The translations under genes and the position numbers were made by a program. From contig NZ_QJRL01000010.1 in NCBI RefSeq assembly GCF_003205205.1, forward strand, positions 1-64,000: 64,000 bases of DNA. The letters are read 5' to 3'. This document shows positions 25,739 to 35,247 of this stretch, in pieces. Position 1 is the stretch's first letter, and the number at the start of each line of letters is the position of its first letter. Source of the stretch: Pseudomonas sp. LB-090624 (GTDB lineage Bacteria; Pseudomonadota; Gammaproteobacteria; Pseudomonadales; Pseudomonadaceae). The notes below the pieces were generated by a model, which saw only the letters and a list, made by a program, of their open reading frames with translations, was not told where the DNA came from and ran no database searches.

Positions 25739-27690
25739 CAGTGCACCTCCGCAGGTTCACGTTTAGCCGTTTGCGGCTTTGGGACGGCGGGCGTGTCCTC
25801 TTCGATCAGCACATCGGCCACCAGCTCGGCCAGGTCCTTGATCTGCGGGCGTGGTTCGACCACGCCTTCGAGCATGGCGGTGCACTGTGGGCAACCCACG
25901 GCCACCAGCTCGGCTTCGGTTTCGCGTATGTCGTCCATGCGCATGTCGGGGATACGCTGCTTGCCCGGGATGTCGGTGATCGGCGCGCCGCCACCACCGC
26001 CGCAGCAACGGGAACGGAAGCCCGAACGCTGCATCTCGCGCACTTCGATACCCAGCGCCTTGAGCACCGCACGCGGCGCTTCGTACTCGCCGTTGTAACG
26101 GCCCAGATAGCATGGGTCGTGATAGGTGACACTACCGCCCTTGTGCTGGCCCAGGTTCAGTTTCCTGGCCGCGATAAGCTCGGCGATGTAGGTGCTGTGG
26201 TGCTGCACCTGGTAGTCGCCGCCCAGGGCGCCGTACTCGTTCTTCAGCACATGAAAGCTGTGCGGGTCGCAGGTGACGATGCGCTGGAACCTGTACTTGG
26301 CCAGGGTCTGGATGTTGCGCTTGGCCAGTTGCTGGAATGTCGCCTCATCCCCCAGGCGCCGCGCCACGTCGCCGCTGTCGCGTTCTTCCAGGCCGAGCAC
26401 GGCAAAGTCCACGCCCGAGGCCTTCAGCACCTTGACGAACGAGCGCAGGGTGCGCTGGTTACGCATATCGAATGCGCCATCACCGACCCAGAACAGCACC
26501 TCGGTGGTTTTCACCTCCGACAGCAGTTGCAGGTTGAGGTCGGCGGCCCAGTTCATGCGCCCGCCAGGGGCGAAGCCGCCAGGGTTGTCGGTAGCGATGA
26601 GGTTGTCCAGCACCTCGGCACCCTTGTTCGGGGTGGCGCCCTTTTCCAGGGTGAGGTGGCGGCGCATGTCGACGATGGCATCGACATGCTCGATCATCAT
26701 CGGGCATTCCTCTACGCAGGCACGGCAGGTGGTGCACGACCACAGCGTTTCGGCATCGACCAGGCCATTGACGATCGGCTGGTGCGGATTGCCGCCGTGC
26801 TCGCCGATTGGCTTGCCGGGGTAAGGGCTGCCGGCGAACTGGGCATCAGTGCCGCCGGCCAGGCCGATGACCATGTCCTGGATGAGTTTTTTCGGGTTCA
26901 GTGGCTGGCCGGCAGCAAACGCCGGGCACATGGCTTCACATTTACCGCACTGTACACAGGCGTCGAAGCCGAGCAGCTGGTTCCAGGTGAAGTCCACCGG
27001 CTTTTCCACGCCCAGCGGCGCATTCGGGTCTTCCAGGTCCAGCGGCTTGAGACCAGTGGAGCGGCCGCCGCCGAAGCGCTCGGCACGGCGGTGCCAGGCC
27101 AGGTGCAAGGCACCGGCGAAGGCATGCTTCATCGGCCCGCCCCAGGTCATGCCGAAGAACAGTTCCGACACGCCCCACAACACGCCCAGGCCAAGCACGG
27201 CCACCATGACCCAACCACCGGCGTTGGCCGGCAGGATGCCGGCAACCGGCAGGGTGGCGATGAAGAAGCTCGCGGCGAACACCAGCAAGCTTTTCGGCAG
27301 GCGCATCCATGGGCCCTTGGACAGGCGCGCGGGCGGGTTGAGGCGACGTTTGAAGACGAAGATGGCCCCAGTGAACATGATTACAGTGGCCACCAGCAGC
27401 GCATAACCGAGGATCTTGCTCTGCAGGCCAAAGCCATGCACCAGGATCGCCAGCGCCGCCGACAGCACGAAGCCGCCGGCAGTGGCCACGTGGGTCTTGG
27501 ACATGTACTTGTCGCGCTCGACCACGTGGTGCAGGTCCACCAGGTAACGACGCGGCATGGCCAGCAGGCCGCCGATCAGGTCGACCTTGGAGGCCCGGCC
27601 ACGCCGCCACATGCGCACCCGGCGCAGGGCGCCGAGCACTGCCAGGCCAAGGGCAGCGAACAGCAAGATGGGTAGAAGGGTGTTCAACAT
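25738..27690 (-). CDS. dgcB: Dimethylglycine catabolism iron-sulfur membrane protein
   Basis: 650 aa. N-terminal membrane segments (about 4-20, 65-85, 93-112, 133-175), then two ferredoxin-type clusters (CVQCGKCEAMCPAF; CTTCRACVEECPM) and two CCG heterodisulfide-reductase-type modules (HDPCYLG...CCGGGGG...CPQC). It probably takes electrons from DgcA and EtfAB to quinone at the inner membrane. Family knowledge: dgcA and dgcB are both required for dimethylglycine use in Pseudomonas. Starts 42 bases after dgcA. Confidence 0.9.
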   Translation of the reverse strand: MLNTLLPILLFAALGLAVLGALRRVRMWRRGRASKVDLIGGLLAMPRRYLVDLHHVVERDKYMSKTHVATAGGFVLSAALAILVHGFGLQSKILGYALLVATVIMFTGAIFVFKRRLNPPARLSKGPWMRLPKSLLVFAASFFIATLPVAGILPANAGGWVMVAVLGLGVLWGVSELFFGMTWGGPMKHAFAGALHLAWHRRAERFGGGRSTGLKPLDLEDPNAPLGVEKPVDFTWNQLLGFDACVQCGKCEAMCPAFAAGQPLNPKKLIQDMVIGLAGGTDAQFAGSPYPGKPIGEHGGNPHQPIVNGLVDAETLWSCTTCRACVEECPMMIEHVDAIVDMRRHLTLEKGATPNKGAEVLDNLIATDNPGGFAPGGRMNWAADLNLQLLSEVKTTEVLFWVGDGAFDMRNQRTLRSFVKVLKASGVDFAVLGLEERDSGDVARRLGDEATFQQLAKRNIQTLAKYRFQRIVTCDPHSFHVLKNEYGALGGDYQVQHHSTYIAELIAARKLNLGQHKGGSVTYHDPCYLGRYNGEYEAPRAVLKALGIEVREMQRSGFRSRCCGGGGGAPITDIPGKQRIPDMRMDDIRETEAELVAVGCPQCTAMLEGVVEPRPQIKDLAELVADVLIEEDTPAVPKPQTAKREPAEVH

Positions 27691-27732
27691 GGGAGGCTCC
27701 CACAGGGGTCTACGGCGTTTAGGCGCGCTGGA

Positions 27733-29793
27733 TCAGAAATCCTTGCACAGGCGCAAGGCGTCGTAGATCGCCGCATGCACGTTGCGCTGGGCCACACAGT
27801 CGCCGATGCGGTACAGCAGGTAGCCTTCGCCCGGCTGGCTGAGGATCGGCTGTGGCTTGATGGCGAACAGCGCCTCCACGTCGATCTGGCCCTTGTTGCG
27901 CGAACCTTCCTTGAACGCGTAGTACAGCTCTTCGTCAGGTCGCACGCCGTTCTCCACCACTACCTGATCGACCACGCGTTCTTCCTTGGCGCCGGTGTAC
28001 TCGTTCTCCAGCACCGCCACCAGCTTGTCGCCTTCGCGGTAGACCTTTTCCAGCATCATGTCGCCGGTCATGATCACTTCTTTGGGGTACATGCTGCGGT
28101 AGTAGGTCGGGAAGGTGGTGCCGCCCATGGCCACGCCCGGCTTGATATCGTCGGTGACGATCTCGACCTGGCTGCCCTTGTCGGCGATGAAGTCCGCCAC
28201 CGACATGCCGGTGAATTCGCAGATGGTGTCGTACACCAGCACGTTCTTGCCAGGCGCGACCTTGCCGTCGAGCACGTCCCAACTGCTGACCACCAGGCCT
28301 TCCGCAGCGCCCCAATGCTCGTTCTGCTCGAGGAACGAATGCCCGCCCACCGCCAGCACGATCACATCCGGGCGCAGGTCCTGAATGGTCGCTACGTCGG
28401 CAGCGGTACCCAGGCGCAGGTCAACCTTCAAACGCGCCAGCTCCAGCTGGTACCAGCGGGTGATACCGGCAATCTGATCACGCTGCGGCGCCTTGGCGGC
28501 AATGGTGATCTGCCCGCCAATCTGGTCTTTCTTCTCGAACAGGGTCACGTCGTGGCCACGTTCGGCGGCCACGCGGGCCGCTTCCATGCCGGCCGGGCCT
28601 GCGCCAACCACCACCACCTTGCGCTTGACGCCGGTAGTCTTCTCGATGATGTGCGGCACACCCAGGTATTCACGGGAGGTCGCGGCGTTCTGGATGCACA
28701 GCACATCCAGGCCTTGGTACTGGCGGTCGATGCAGTAGTTGGCACCGACGCACTGTTTGATCTGGTCGATCTGGCCCATCTTGATCTTGGCGATCAGGTG
28801 CGGGTCGGCCATGTGCGCACGGGTCATGCCGACCATGTCCACGTAGCCGCCTTCAAGGATGCGCGTAGCCTGGTTCGGGTCCTTGATGTTCTGCGCATGC
28901 AGTACCGGGACCTTGACCACCTCCTTGATGCCGGCTGCCAGGTGCAGGAACGGCTCCGGCGGATAGCTCATGTTCGGAATGACGTTGGCCAGGGTGTTGT
29001 GGGTGTCGCACCCCGAGCCCACCACGCCAATGAAGTCGAGCATGCCGGTGCCGTCGTAATACGCGGCGATCTGCTTCATGTCCTCGTGGCTGAGGCCATC
29101 AGGGTGGAACTCGTCGCCACAGATACGCATGCCCACGCAGAAGTCGTCACCGACTTCGGCGCGCACGGCTTTCAACACTTCCAGGCCGAACTTCATGCGG
29201 CCCTCGAAGGTGCCGCCCCACTCGTCGGTACGCTTGTTGACCCGTGGGCTCCAGAACTGGTCGATCATGTGCTGGTGCACTGCCGACAGCTCCACGCCGT
29301 CCAGGCCGCCCTCTTTGGCACGCCGCGCAGCCTGCGCATAGTTGCCGATCACCCGCCAGATCTCTTCCACCTCGATGGTTTTGCAGGTGGCGCGGTGAAC
29401 GGGTTCACGGATACCCGACGGCGACATCAGGGTCGGCCAATTGAAGCCGTCCCAGCGCGAGCGACGGCCCATGTGGGTAATCTGGATCATGATCTTGGCG
29501 CCATGCTTGTGCATGGCGTCGGCCAGGTTCTGGAAGTGCGGGATGATGCGGTCGGTCGACAGGTTGACCGATGCCCACCACTCCTGCGGGCTGTCGATGG
29601 CTACCACCGACGAGCCGCCGCAGATCGCCAGGCCGATGCCACCCTTGGCCTTTTCTTCGTAGTACTTCACGTAGCGGTCGGTCGTCATGCCGCCGTCAGT
29701 GGCGTAGACCTCGGCGTGCGCGGTGCTGAGCACACGGTTGCGGATGGTCAGCTTGCCGATCTGAATCGGCTGGAACATTGCTTCGAATGCCAT
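27733..29793 (-). CDS. dgcA: Dimethylglycine demethylase, TMADH-like
   Basis: 686 aa. N-terminal old-yellow-enzyme TIM barrel that binds FMN (about 5-370), a cysteine cluster for [4Fe-4S] (CVGANYCIDRQYQG...C), and a C-terminal FAD/NAD domain (VVVVGAGPAGMEAARVAAERG near 392-413). This is the trimethylamine dehydrogenase/2,4-dienoyl-CoA reductase layout. It demethylates dimethylglycine to sarcosine. Part of the run dipeptidase - DUF5943 - dgcA - dgcB - etfA - etfB, all on the minus strand. Confidence 0.93.
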   Translation of the reverse strand: MAFEAMFQPIQIGKLTIRNRVLSTAHAEVYATDGGMTTDRYVKYYEEKAKGGIGLAICGGSSVVAIDSPQEWWASVNLSTDRIIPHFQNLADAMHKHGAKIMIQITHMGRRSRWDGFNWPTLMSPSGIREPVHRATCKTIEVEEIWRVIGNYAQAARRAKEGGLDGVELSAVHQHMIDQFWSPRVNKRTDEWGGTFEGRMKFGLEVLKAVRAEVGDDFCVGMRICGDEFHPDGLSHEDMKQIAAYYDGTGMLDFIGVVGSGCDTHNTLANVIPNMSYPPEPFLHLAAGIKEVVKVPVLHAQNIKDPNQATRILEGGYVDMVGMTRAHMADPHLIAKIKMGQIDQIKQCVGANYCIDRQYQGLDVLCIQNAATSREYLGVPHIIEKTTGVKRKVVVVGAGPAGMEAARVAAERGHDVTLFEKKDQIGGQITIAAKAPQRDQIAGITRWYQLELARLKVDLRLGTAADVATIQDLRPDVIVLAVGGHSFLEQNEHWGAAEGLVVSSWDVLDGKVAPGKNVLVYDTICEFTGMSVADFIADKGSQVEIVTDDIKPGVAMGGTTFPTYYRSMYPKEVIMTGDMMLEKVYREGDKLVAVLENEYTGAKEERVVDQVVVENGVRPDEELYYAFKEGSRNKGQIDVEALFAIKPQPILSQPGEGYLLYRIGDCVAQRNVHAAIYDALRLCKDF

Positions 29794-29808
29794 GACGCTA
29801 TCTCCGGC

Positions 29809-30339
29809 TTACAACGGCTTTGTAACGAACAGGCCATCTTCGTGGCCTTCTTCCGAACCGCCGTAGACCTGTTCGGCCACGGTGCGGATCGAGCTGCCGC
29901 GGGCAGCGAGGATCTGGTCCATGGCGCCGGCAAACCAGCCGGTGAACATGTAGTCGACCTTGCGGCCACACTTGCCATACACGTACACGAACGCCGAGTG
30001 CTTGAGCTTGACGCTGCAAGTACCTTTGTCCAGGTCGATGTCCTGGATTTCAAACAGGCCCCAGCCACGCTGGCTCAGGCGCTTCATGTAGTGCTCGAAC
30101 ACCGCCACGCCCTCCAGGCCATGGCACTCGGCCTCTTTTTCACACCAGTGCCAGGCAGATTTGTAGCCAGCCTTGTAGAGGATCTCGGCATAGGCGTCGG
30201 CGCCCAGCACTTCTTCGATGCCCATGTGGTTGTTGACGAAGAAATGGCGCGGCACATACAGCATCGGCAAGGCGTCGCTGGTCCAGACACCGGTCTCGCT
30301 GTCGACTTCGATTGGCAATTGCGGGGCGATCTTGGCCAT
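29809..30339 (-). CDS. Conserved protein of the dgc operon (DUF5943 type)
   Basis: 176 aa, cytosolic, no signal peptide or membrane segment. It begins MAKIAPQLPIEVDSETGVW and contains the conserved PRHFFVNNHMGIEEVLGADAY and MFTGWFAGAMDQILAARGSS stretches; the overall shape recalls V4R-type small-molecule-binding domains, but that is weak. It always accompanies dgcA in Pseudomonas as far as I recall. Fifteen bases before dgcA. Its biochemical role is unknown. Confidence 0.75.
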   Translation of the reverse strand: MAKIAPQLPIEVDSETGVWTSDALPMLYVPRHFFVNNHMGIEEVLGADAYAEILYKAGYKSAWHWCEKEAECHGLEGVAVFEHYMKRLSQRGWGLFEIQDIDLDKGTCSVKLKHSAFVYVYGKCGRKVDYMFTGWFAGAMDQILAARGSSIRTVAEQVYGGSEEGHEDGLFVTKPL

Positions 30340-30415
30340 GGAAACTCAACTCCATAAAAATTTTATTTAGGTGCCCCGGCGTTGCTGGCAGGGGCTTTCA
30401 GGCTTGGAGAGCGGC

Positions 30416-31393
30416 TTATTCGCCCCACACGTCCTTGAGGACGTTGACCCAGTTCTCGCCCATGATTTTGCGCACCACGCGCTCGGAATGGCCGCGCTTG
30501 AGCAAGGTTTCGGTGAGGTTGGGGAATTCGCCCACGGTGCGGATGCCCAGCGGGTTGATGATCTTGCCGAAGTTGGTCAGACGGCGGGCGTAGCCCTTGT
30601 CGTGGGTCAGGTACTCGAAGAAGTCCTGGCCGTGGCCCTGGGTGAAGTCGGTACCGATCCCGATGGCGTCTTCACCGACGATGTTCATGGTGTACTCGAT
30701 GGCTTCGGCGTAATCGTCGATGGTCGAGTCGATGCCCTTGGCCAGGAACGGCGCGAACATGGTCACGCCAACGAAGCCGCCGTGGTCGGCGATGAACTTC
30801 AGCTCTTCGTCCGACTTGTTGCGCGGGTGCTCTTTCAGGCCAGATGGCAGGCAGTGCGAGTAGCACACCGGCTTTTTCGATTCGAGGATGACTTCTTCGG
30901 AGGTCTTGGAGCCGACGTGGGACAGGTCGCACATGATGCCGACGCGGTTCATTTCCGCGACAATTTCGCGGCCAAAGCCCGACAGCCCGCCGTCACGCTC
31001 GTAGCAGCCGGTGCCCACCAGGTTCTGGGTGTTGTAGCACATCTGCACAATGCCTACGCCCAGCTGCTTGAACACATCCACGTAAGCGATCTGGTCTTCG
31101 AACGCATGGGCGTTCTGAAAGCCGAACAAGATGCCGGTCTTGCCCAGTTCCTTGGCTTTACGGATGTCGGCAGTGGTACGCACCGGCATGACCAGGTCGC
31201 TGTTGTCGCGGATCAGCTTCTGGCTGGCGGCGATCTGGTCGACAGTTGCCTTGAAGCCTTCCCAGACCGACACCGTGCAGTTGGCCGCAGTCAGCCCGCC
31301 TTTGCGCATGTCCTCGAACAGCTCGCGGTTCCATTTGGCAATGATCAGGCCGTCGATGACGATGCTGTCGGCGTGAAGTTCGGCTGGGCTCAT
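30416..31393 (-). CDS. M19-family (renal dipeptidase-like) protein
   Basis: 325 aa from the ATG at 31393 (MSPAELHADSIVIDG); the frame opens further up without support. M19 metal-site elements seen: the glutamate in HAFEDQ, DLSHVG, CYSHC and the aspartate in GIGTDFTQG. The N-terminal HxD pair that normally supplies the first metal ligands is absent (VIDGLIIAKWN instead), so the substrate or activity may differ from a true dipeptidase. First gene of the dgc run; a role in betaine-derivative hydrolysis is only inference. The 282-base gap upstream (31394-31675) holds the promoter; no box was assigned. Confidence 0.8.
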   Translation of the reverse strand: MSPAELHADSIVIDGLIIAKWNRELFEDMRKGGLTAANCTVSVWEGFKATVDQIAASQKLIRDNSDLVMPVRTTADIRKAKELGKTGILFGFQNAHAFEDQIAYVDVFKQLGVGIVQMCYNTQNLVGTGCYERDGGLSGFGREIVAEMNRVGIMCDLSHVGSKTSEEVILESKKPVCYSHCLPSGLKEHPRNKSDEELKFIADHGGFVGVTMFAPFLAKGIDSTIDDYAEAIEYTMNIVGEDAIGIGTDFTQGHGQDFFEYLTHDKGYARRLTNFGKIINPLGIRTVGEFPNLTETLLKRGHSERVVRKIMGENWVNVLKDVWGE

Positions 31394-31675
31394 CAGGCTG
31401 TCCCCTTTTATCGAATGGTTGGCGCCAAACCTTGTGCCGGCGCTTTGGGGCCAGCATATGCCTGTGCCCAAAGGCGCCCCGATGCAAAAACGACAGGGGG
31501 TTTGCCGAAAGCGTCAACGCGCGACAACACGGCCTCTGGCACGCTGCCTGGGGATGAGAGACAGTCTCGTTACCGACGTTTCTGGCCGCTTTATGAACAT
31601 TTCGTCAGAGAGCTACCGCCTTGCCCTCGGCTGAGCGAGAATCCTGCGATTCGTCAGCCTGTTAAGGAGAAAAGG

Positions 31676-32077
31676 ATGAAATCATTGGCATGGCTGGTAC
31701 TGCTGGCCGTCGTATCAGGCGCGCAGGCCGGCGAGGAAGAGAGCACCCCGTGCGACAACGTCGAGACCGACCAACAGACCTACGCCTGCGCTGCGTTCAA
31801 CAAGCAGACGGCCGAACGCGAGCTGAAAGCGGCTTACGATGACTTGATCCAGCGTATTCGCGACCAGTATGCCGACGAGGGCGACCAGGCTACCGCGCTG
31901 GTGGGGCGTATGGATGCAGCCGAGAAGCTGTGGACGCAGCTGCGTGACGCCGACTGCAAGGTCGAGACCTATGCCGAGAAGCCGGGAAGCAAGGCGTTCC
32001 AGGCGGCGTGGGATACCTGCGCAGCGCAGCGCAGTGATGACCGGTCGGAGTATTTGCAGTCCATTGGTCAGCAGTAA
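31676..32077 (+). CDS. Small secreted LprI/DUF1311-type protein
   Basis: 133 aa. Signal peptide MKSLAWLVLLAVVSGAQA, then a short helical domain with four cysteines (CDN, YACAAF, DADCKVE, WDTCAAQ) in the pattern of the lysozyme-inhibitor LprI N-terminal/DUF1311 family. Start at 31676 has AAGGAG upstream. Periplasmic location is likely; lysozyme inhibition is a family association and not shown here. It is divergent from the dipeptidase-like gene. Confidence 0.75.
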   Translation: MKSLAWLVLLAVVSGAQAGEEESTPCDNVETDQQTYACAAFNKQTAERELKAAYDDLIQRIRDQYADEGDQATALVGRMDAAEKLWTQLRDADCKVETYAEKPGSKAFQAAWDTCAAQRSDDRSEYLQSIGQQ

Positions 32078-32082
32078 GCCTG

Positions 32083-32120
32083 TACGGGCCTCTTCGCGGG
32101 CACGCCCGCTCCCACAGGGA
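32083..32120 (+). repeat. Single REP element
   Basis: GGGCCTCTTCGCGGGCACGC followed by CCGCTCCCACAGGG, placed directly after the LprI-like gene, between two convergent genes. Confidence 0.8.
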
Positions 32121-32188
32121 CCGCGCCGGACAGGGGTACAAACCGGGGACATGGTTTACAGGCTAAAACATGATCAGGAGGTACCTGA

Positions 32189-33130
32189 TCATGCCCTGGC
32201 CAATCTATCCTCCCGCGGGCAACGCTGGTATCGGGCCCGATAACACCGGGTAAAATACGAAGCCGACTCGAACCCACACGCCACCGCCACCTCCAGCACG
32301 CTCATGTCGGTCTGGCGCAACAACTGCCGTGCCTTGTCCAGCCGCAGGCGCAAATAGAACCCACTGGGCGTGTCATCCAGGTGCACGCGAAACAGCCGCT
32401 CCAACTGGCGCCGTGTCACCTGTACGGCTTCTGCCAGCACCTGAGTGTTGAGCGGCTGTTCGGTATTGCGCTCCATTTCGCCAATCACCTTCACCAGCTT
32501 CTTGTTGCTGATGCCATAGCGGCTGGCAATCTGCATGCGCTGGTGGTCCTGTCGCTGGCGGATACGCCCGAGCACGAACTGCTCCGAGACCTGCACCGCC
32601 AGCTCGCTGCCATGGGCTTGGGCAATCAGGTCGAGCATCAGGTCGATCGACGCAGTACCGCCAGCGCAGGTGATACGCCGCCGATCGATCTCGAACAGTT
32701 CCTGGGTCGCCTGCAGGCTCGGGTAGTTTTCCTTGAATGCCTCCAGCGCCTCCCAATGCACCGTGGCGCGGTGGCCGTCGAGCAGGCCGGCTTCGGCCAA
32801 TACCACCGCGCCGGTATCGATGCCCCCCAGAATTGCCCCGTCATGGTCCAGCCGGCGTAACGCCTGCTGCAGCGCTGGCCCATAAAACGCCAGCGGCTCG
32901 AAGCCGGCCACGATCAGCAAGACCCCGCACGGCTCGTGCCCTGCCAGCGCCGCGTCGGCATTCACCGACATGCCATTGCTGGCCTGCACCGCGCCGCCAT
33001 CCAGGCTCAGCACCTGCCAGCGGTAGGACGGGCCTTTGAAGCGGTTGGCCACCCGCAGTGGCTCCAGGGCACTGATGAAACCCATGGCCGAGAACCCGGG
33101 CAACAGCAGGAAATGAATGATTTGCGGCAT
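32189..33130 (-). CDS. cdhR: Carnitine catabolism transcriptional activator
   Basis: 313 aa from the ATG at 33130 (MPQIIHFLLLPGFSAMGF), with GGAG seven bases upstream. N-terminal DJ-1/GATase1-like sensor (about 1-180, GLxA type) and C-terminal AraC/XylS DNA-binding pair (VLAEAVQVTRRQLERLF; VLEVAVACGFESASYFTRCY). Divergent from caiX and the carnitine genes by 146 bases, the arrangement known for CdhR in P. aeruginosa, where it responds to carnitine. It is a paralogue of GbdR at 46557. Confidence 0.9.
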   Translation of the reverse strand: MPQIIHFLLLPGFSAMGFISALEPLRVANRFKGPSYRWQVLSLDGGAVQASNGMSVNADAALAGHEPCGVLLIVAGFEPLAFYGPALQQALRRLDHDGAILGGIDTGAVVLAEAGLLDGHRATVHWEALEAFKENYPSLQATQELFEIDRRRITCAGGTASIDLMLDLIAQAHGSELAVQVSEQFVLGRIRQRQDHQRMQIASRYGISNKKLVKVIGEMERNTEQPLNTQVLAEAVQVTRRQLERLFRVHLDDTPSGFYLRLRLDKARQLLRQTDMSVLEVAVACGFESASYFTRCYRARYQRCPREDRLARA

Positions 33131-33178
33131 TGCATGCTCCACGGCAAAGGTGGTCGCTTCCGTGCAAGTGTTGGTCGC

Positions 33179-33200
33179 CAGGGTGCGATTTTTCACCCTG
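33179..33200. promoter_or_regulatory. Inverted repeat in the cdhR-caiX divergent promoter
   Basis: CAGGGTG-8 bases-CACCCTG (arms 33179-33185 and 33194-33200), centred about 60 bases from the cdhR start. A candidate operator; not matched to a published consensus. Confidence 0.4.
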
Positions 33201-33276
33201 CCAGCAGCGTAGCGTGTTCACACGGCCCAGAGAGGTCGAACCCAATAACAATATGCACTGCCGATGGAGAGCCACC

Positions 33277-34221
33277 ATGCACAGCTTGATCCGCCGCAGC
33301 CTGTTGACCCTTGCCCTGAGCAGCATCGCCACCGCCCCGCTTTTCGCCGCAGAGCCTGCGGCGTGCAAGAACGTGCGTCTGGGCGTGGTCAACTGGACCG
33401 ACGTTATCGCCACCAGCGCAATGGCCCAGGTGCTGCTAGACGGCCTGGGTTACCAGACCAAACAGACAAGCGCTTCACAGCAGATCATTTTCGCCGGCAT
33501 TCGCGACAAACGCCTGGACATGTTCCTGGGTTACTGGAACCCGATCATGACCCAGACCATCACCCCGTTCGTCGACGCCCAGCAGGTCAAGGTGCTCGAC
33601 AAACCCAGCCTGGAAGACGCGCGTGCCACCCTGGCAGTGCCGAAATACCTGGCTGACAAGGGTCTGAAGACCTTTGCCGATATCCACAAGTTCGAAAAGG
33701 AGCTGGGCGGCAAAATATACGGCATCGAGCCTGGCTCCGGCGCCAATACACAGATCAAGGCGATGATCGCCAAGAACCAGTTCGGCCTGGGCAAGTTCCA
33801 GCTCGTCGAGTCCAGCGAGGCCGGCATGCTCGCCGCCGTCGACCGTGCAGTGCGCCGCAAGGAAGCCGTGGTGTTCTTCGGCTGGGCACCGCACCCGATG
33901 AACGTGAACATCGACATGGTCTACCTGGGCGAGAGCCAGGACGCACTGGGCCCGGACGAAGGCCGTGCGACGGTGTGGACGGTGACTGCCCCGGATTACG
34001 CCGAACGCTGCCCCAACGCCCACCGCCTGCTGGCCAACCTGAACTTCAGCGCCGAGGACGAGAGCCGCATGATGCAGCCGCTGCTCGACCACAAGGATGC
34101 GCTGGAATCGGCCCGCCAGTGGCTGAAAGACCACCCCGATGACAAGGCCCGCTGGCTTGAGGGCGTGACCACCTTCGATGGCAAGCCGGCCGCGGACAAC
34201 CTCAAGCTTACCGCCAACTGA
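33277..34221 (+). CDS. caiX: Carnitine-binding periplasmic protein
   Basis: 314 aa from the ATG at 33277 (MHSLIRRSLLTLALSS) with GGAGA upstream; signal peptide cleaved near AAEPAAC. OpuAC-type quaternary-amine binding protein with aromatic-cage candidates in VNWTD, LGYWNP and FGWAPHPMN. No permease or ATPase is adjacent, so it is an orphan binding protein that, as described in P. aeruginosa, probably docks to CbcWV (51030-53050). Related to CbcX at 49998 along its whole length. Confidence 0.9.
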   Translation: MHSLIRRSLLTLALSSIATAPLFAAEPAACKNVRLGVVNWTDVIATSAMAQVLLDGLGYQTKQTSASQQIIFAGIRDKRLDMFLGYWNPIMTQTITPFVDAQQVKVLDKPSLEDARATLAVPKYLADKGLKTFADIHKFEKELGGKIYGIEPGSGANTQIKAMIAKNQFGLGKFQLVESSEAGMLAAVDRAVRRKEAVVFFGWAPHPMNVNIDMVYLGESQDALGPDEGRATVWTVTAPDYAERCPNAHRLLANLNFSAEDESRMMQPLLDHKDALESARQWLKDHPDDKARWLEGVTTFDGKPAADNLKLTAN

Positions 34222-34318
34222 CAGGGCCCTTTCGCGGGCACGCCCGCTCCCACAGGTACAGCGCCACACTCGGGATCACATTGATCCTGTGGGAGCGGGC
34301 ATGCCCGCGAAAAAGCCA
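34222..34318. repeat. Inverted REP pair between caiX and cdhC
   Basis: TTTCGCGGGCACGCCCGCTC at about 34230 and GGGAGCGGGCATGCCCGCGA at about 34291, facing each other. It splits the carnitine operon between the transporter component and the enzymes and could protect or attenuate the transcript. Confidence 0.8.
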
Positions 34319-34344
34319 CCACAGACATCACAAGGAACAGCACC

Positions 34345-35229
34345 ATGAACCACGACGTCATCATCACCTGTGCCCTCACCGGCGCCGGCGACACCGCCTC
34401 GAAAAGCCACCTGGTCCCGGTCACCCCCAAACAGATCGCCGAATCCGCCGTTGAAGCCGCCAAAGCCGGCGCCACCGTGGTCCACTGCCACGTCCGCGAC
34501 CCGCAGACCGGCCGCTTCAGCCGCGATGTGGCGCTGTACCGTGAAGTCATGGAGCGCATCCGTGAAGCCGACGTGGACATCATCGTCAACCTCACTGCCG
34601 GCATGGGCGGCGACCTGGAAATCGGCCCGGGTGAGACGCCGTTGGAGTTCGGCCCGGGCACCGACCTGATCGGCCCGCTGGAGCGGTTGGCCCATGTCGA
34701 AGCGCTGTTGCCGGAAATCTGCACCCTCGATTGCGGCACCCTCAACTTCGGTGACGGCAACTCGATCTACGTGTCCACCCCGGCCCAACTGCGTGCCGGC
34801 GCCAAGCGCATTACCGAACTGGGGGTGAAGGCCGAGCTGGAAATCTTCGACACCGGCCACCTGTGGTTCGCCAAGCAAATGATGAAGGAAGGCCTGCTCG
34901 AGGACCCGTTGTTCCAGCTGTGCCTGGGCATCCCGTGGGGCGCACCGGCCGATACCACCACCATGAAGGCCATGGTCGATAACTTGCCTGCCAACGTCAC
35001 TTGGGCCGGCTTCGGCATCGGCCGCATGCAGATGCCTATGGCCGCGCAGGCCGTGCTGCTCGGCGGCAATGTGCGGGTGGGCCTGGAAGATAACCTGTAT
35101 CTGGACCGTGGCGTGCTGGCCAGCAATGGCCAACTGGTGGAACGCGCGAGCGAGATCATCACCCGCATGGGTGGCCGTGTACTCAGCCCGGCAGAAGGCC
35201 GGGAAAAAATGAACCTCAAGCGCCGCTGA
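34345..35229 (+). CDS. cdhC: Dehydrocarnitine cleavage enzyme (BKACE family)
   Basis: 294 aa, DUF849/beta-keto-acid cleavage family TIM barrel. Conserved [20 protein letters not shown] start, zinc-ligand region [20 protein letters not shown] and [14 protein letters not shown]. In the carnitine pathway it cleaves 3-dehydrocarnitine with acetyl-CoA to betainyl-CoA and acetoacetate. Start at 34345 with AAGGAA upstream. Eighteen bases before cdhA. Confidence 0.9.
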   Translation: MNHDVIITCALTGAGDTASKSHLVPVTPKQIAESAVEAAKAGATVVHCHVRDPQTGRFSRDVALYREVMERIREADVDIIVNLTAGMGGDLEIGPGETPLEFGPGTDLIGPLERLAHVEALLPEICTLDCGTLNFGDGNSIYVSTPAQLRAGAKRITELGVKAELEIFDTGHLWFAKQMMKEGLLEDPLFQLCLGIPWGAPADTTTMKAMVDNLPANVTWAGFGIGRMQMPMAAQAVLLGGNVRVGLEDNLYLDRGVLASNGQLVERASEIITRMGGRVLSPAEGREKMNLKRR

Positions 35230-35247
35230 TCCCTCCTGGAGACCGAT

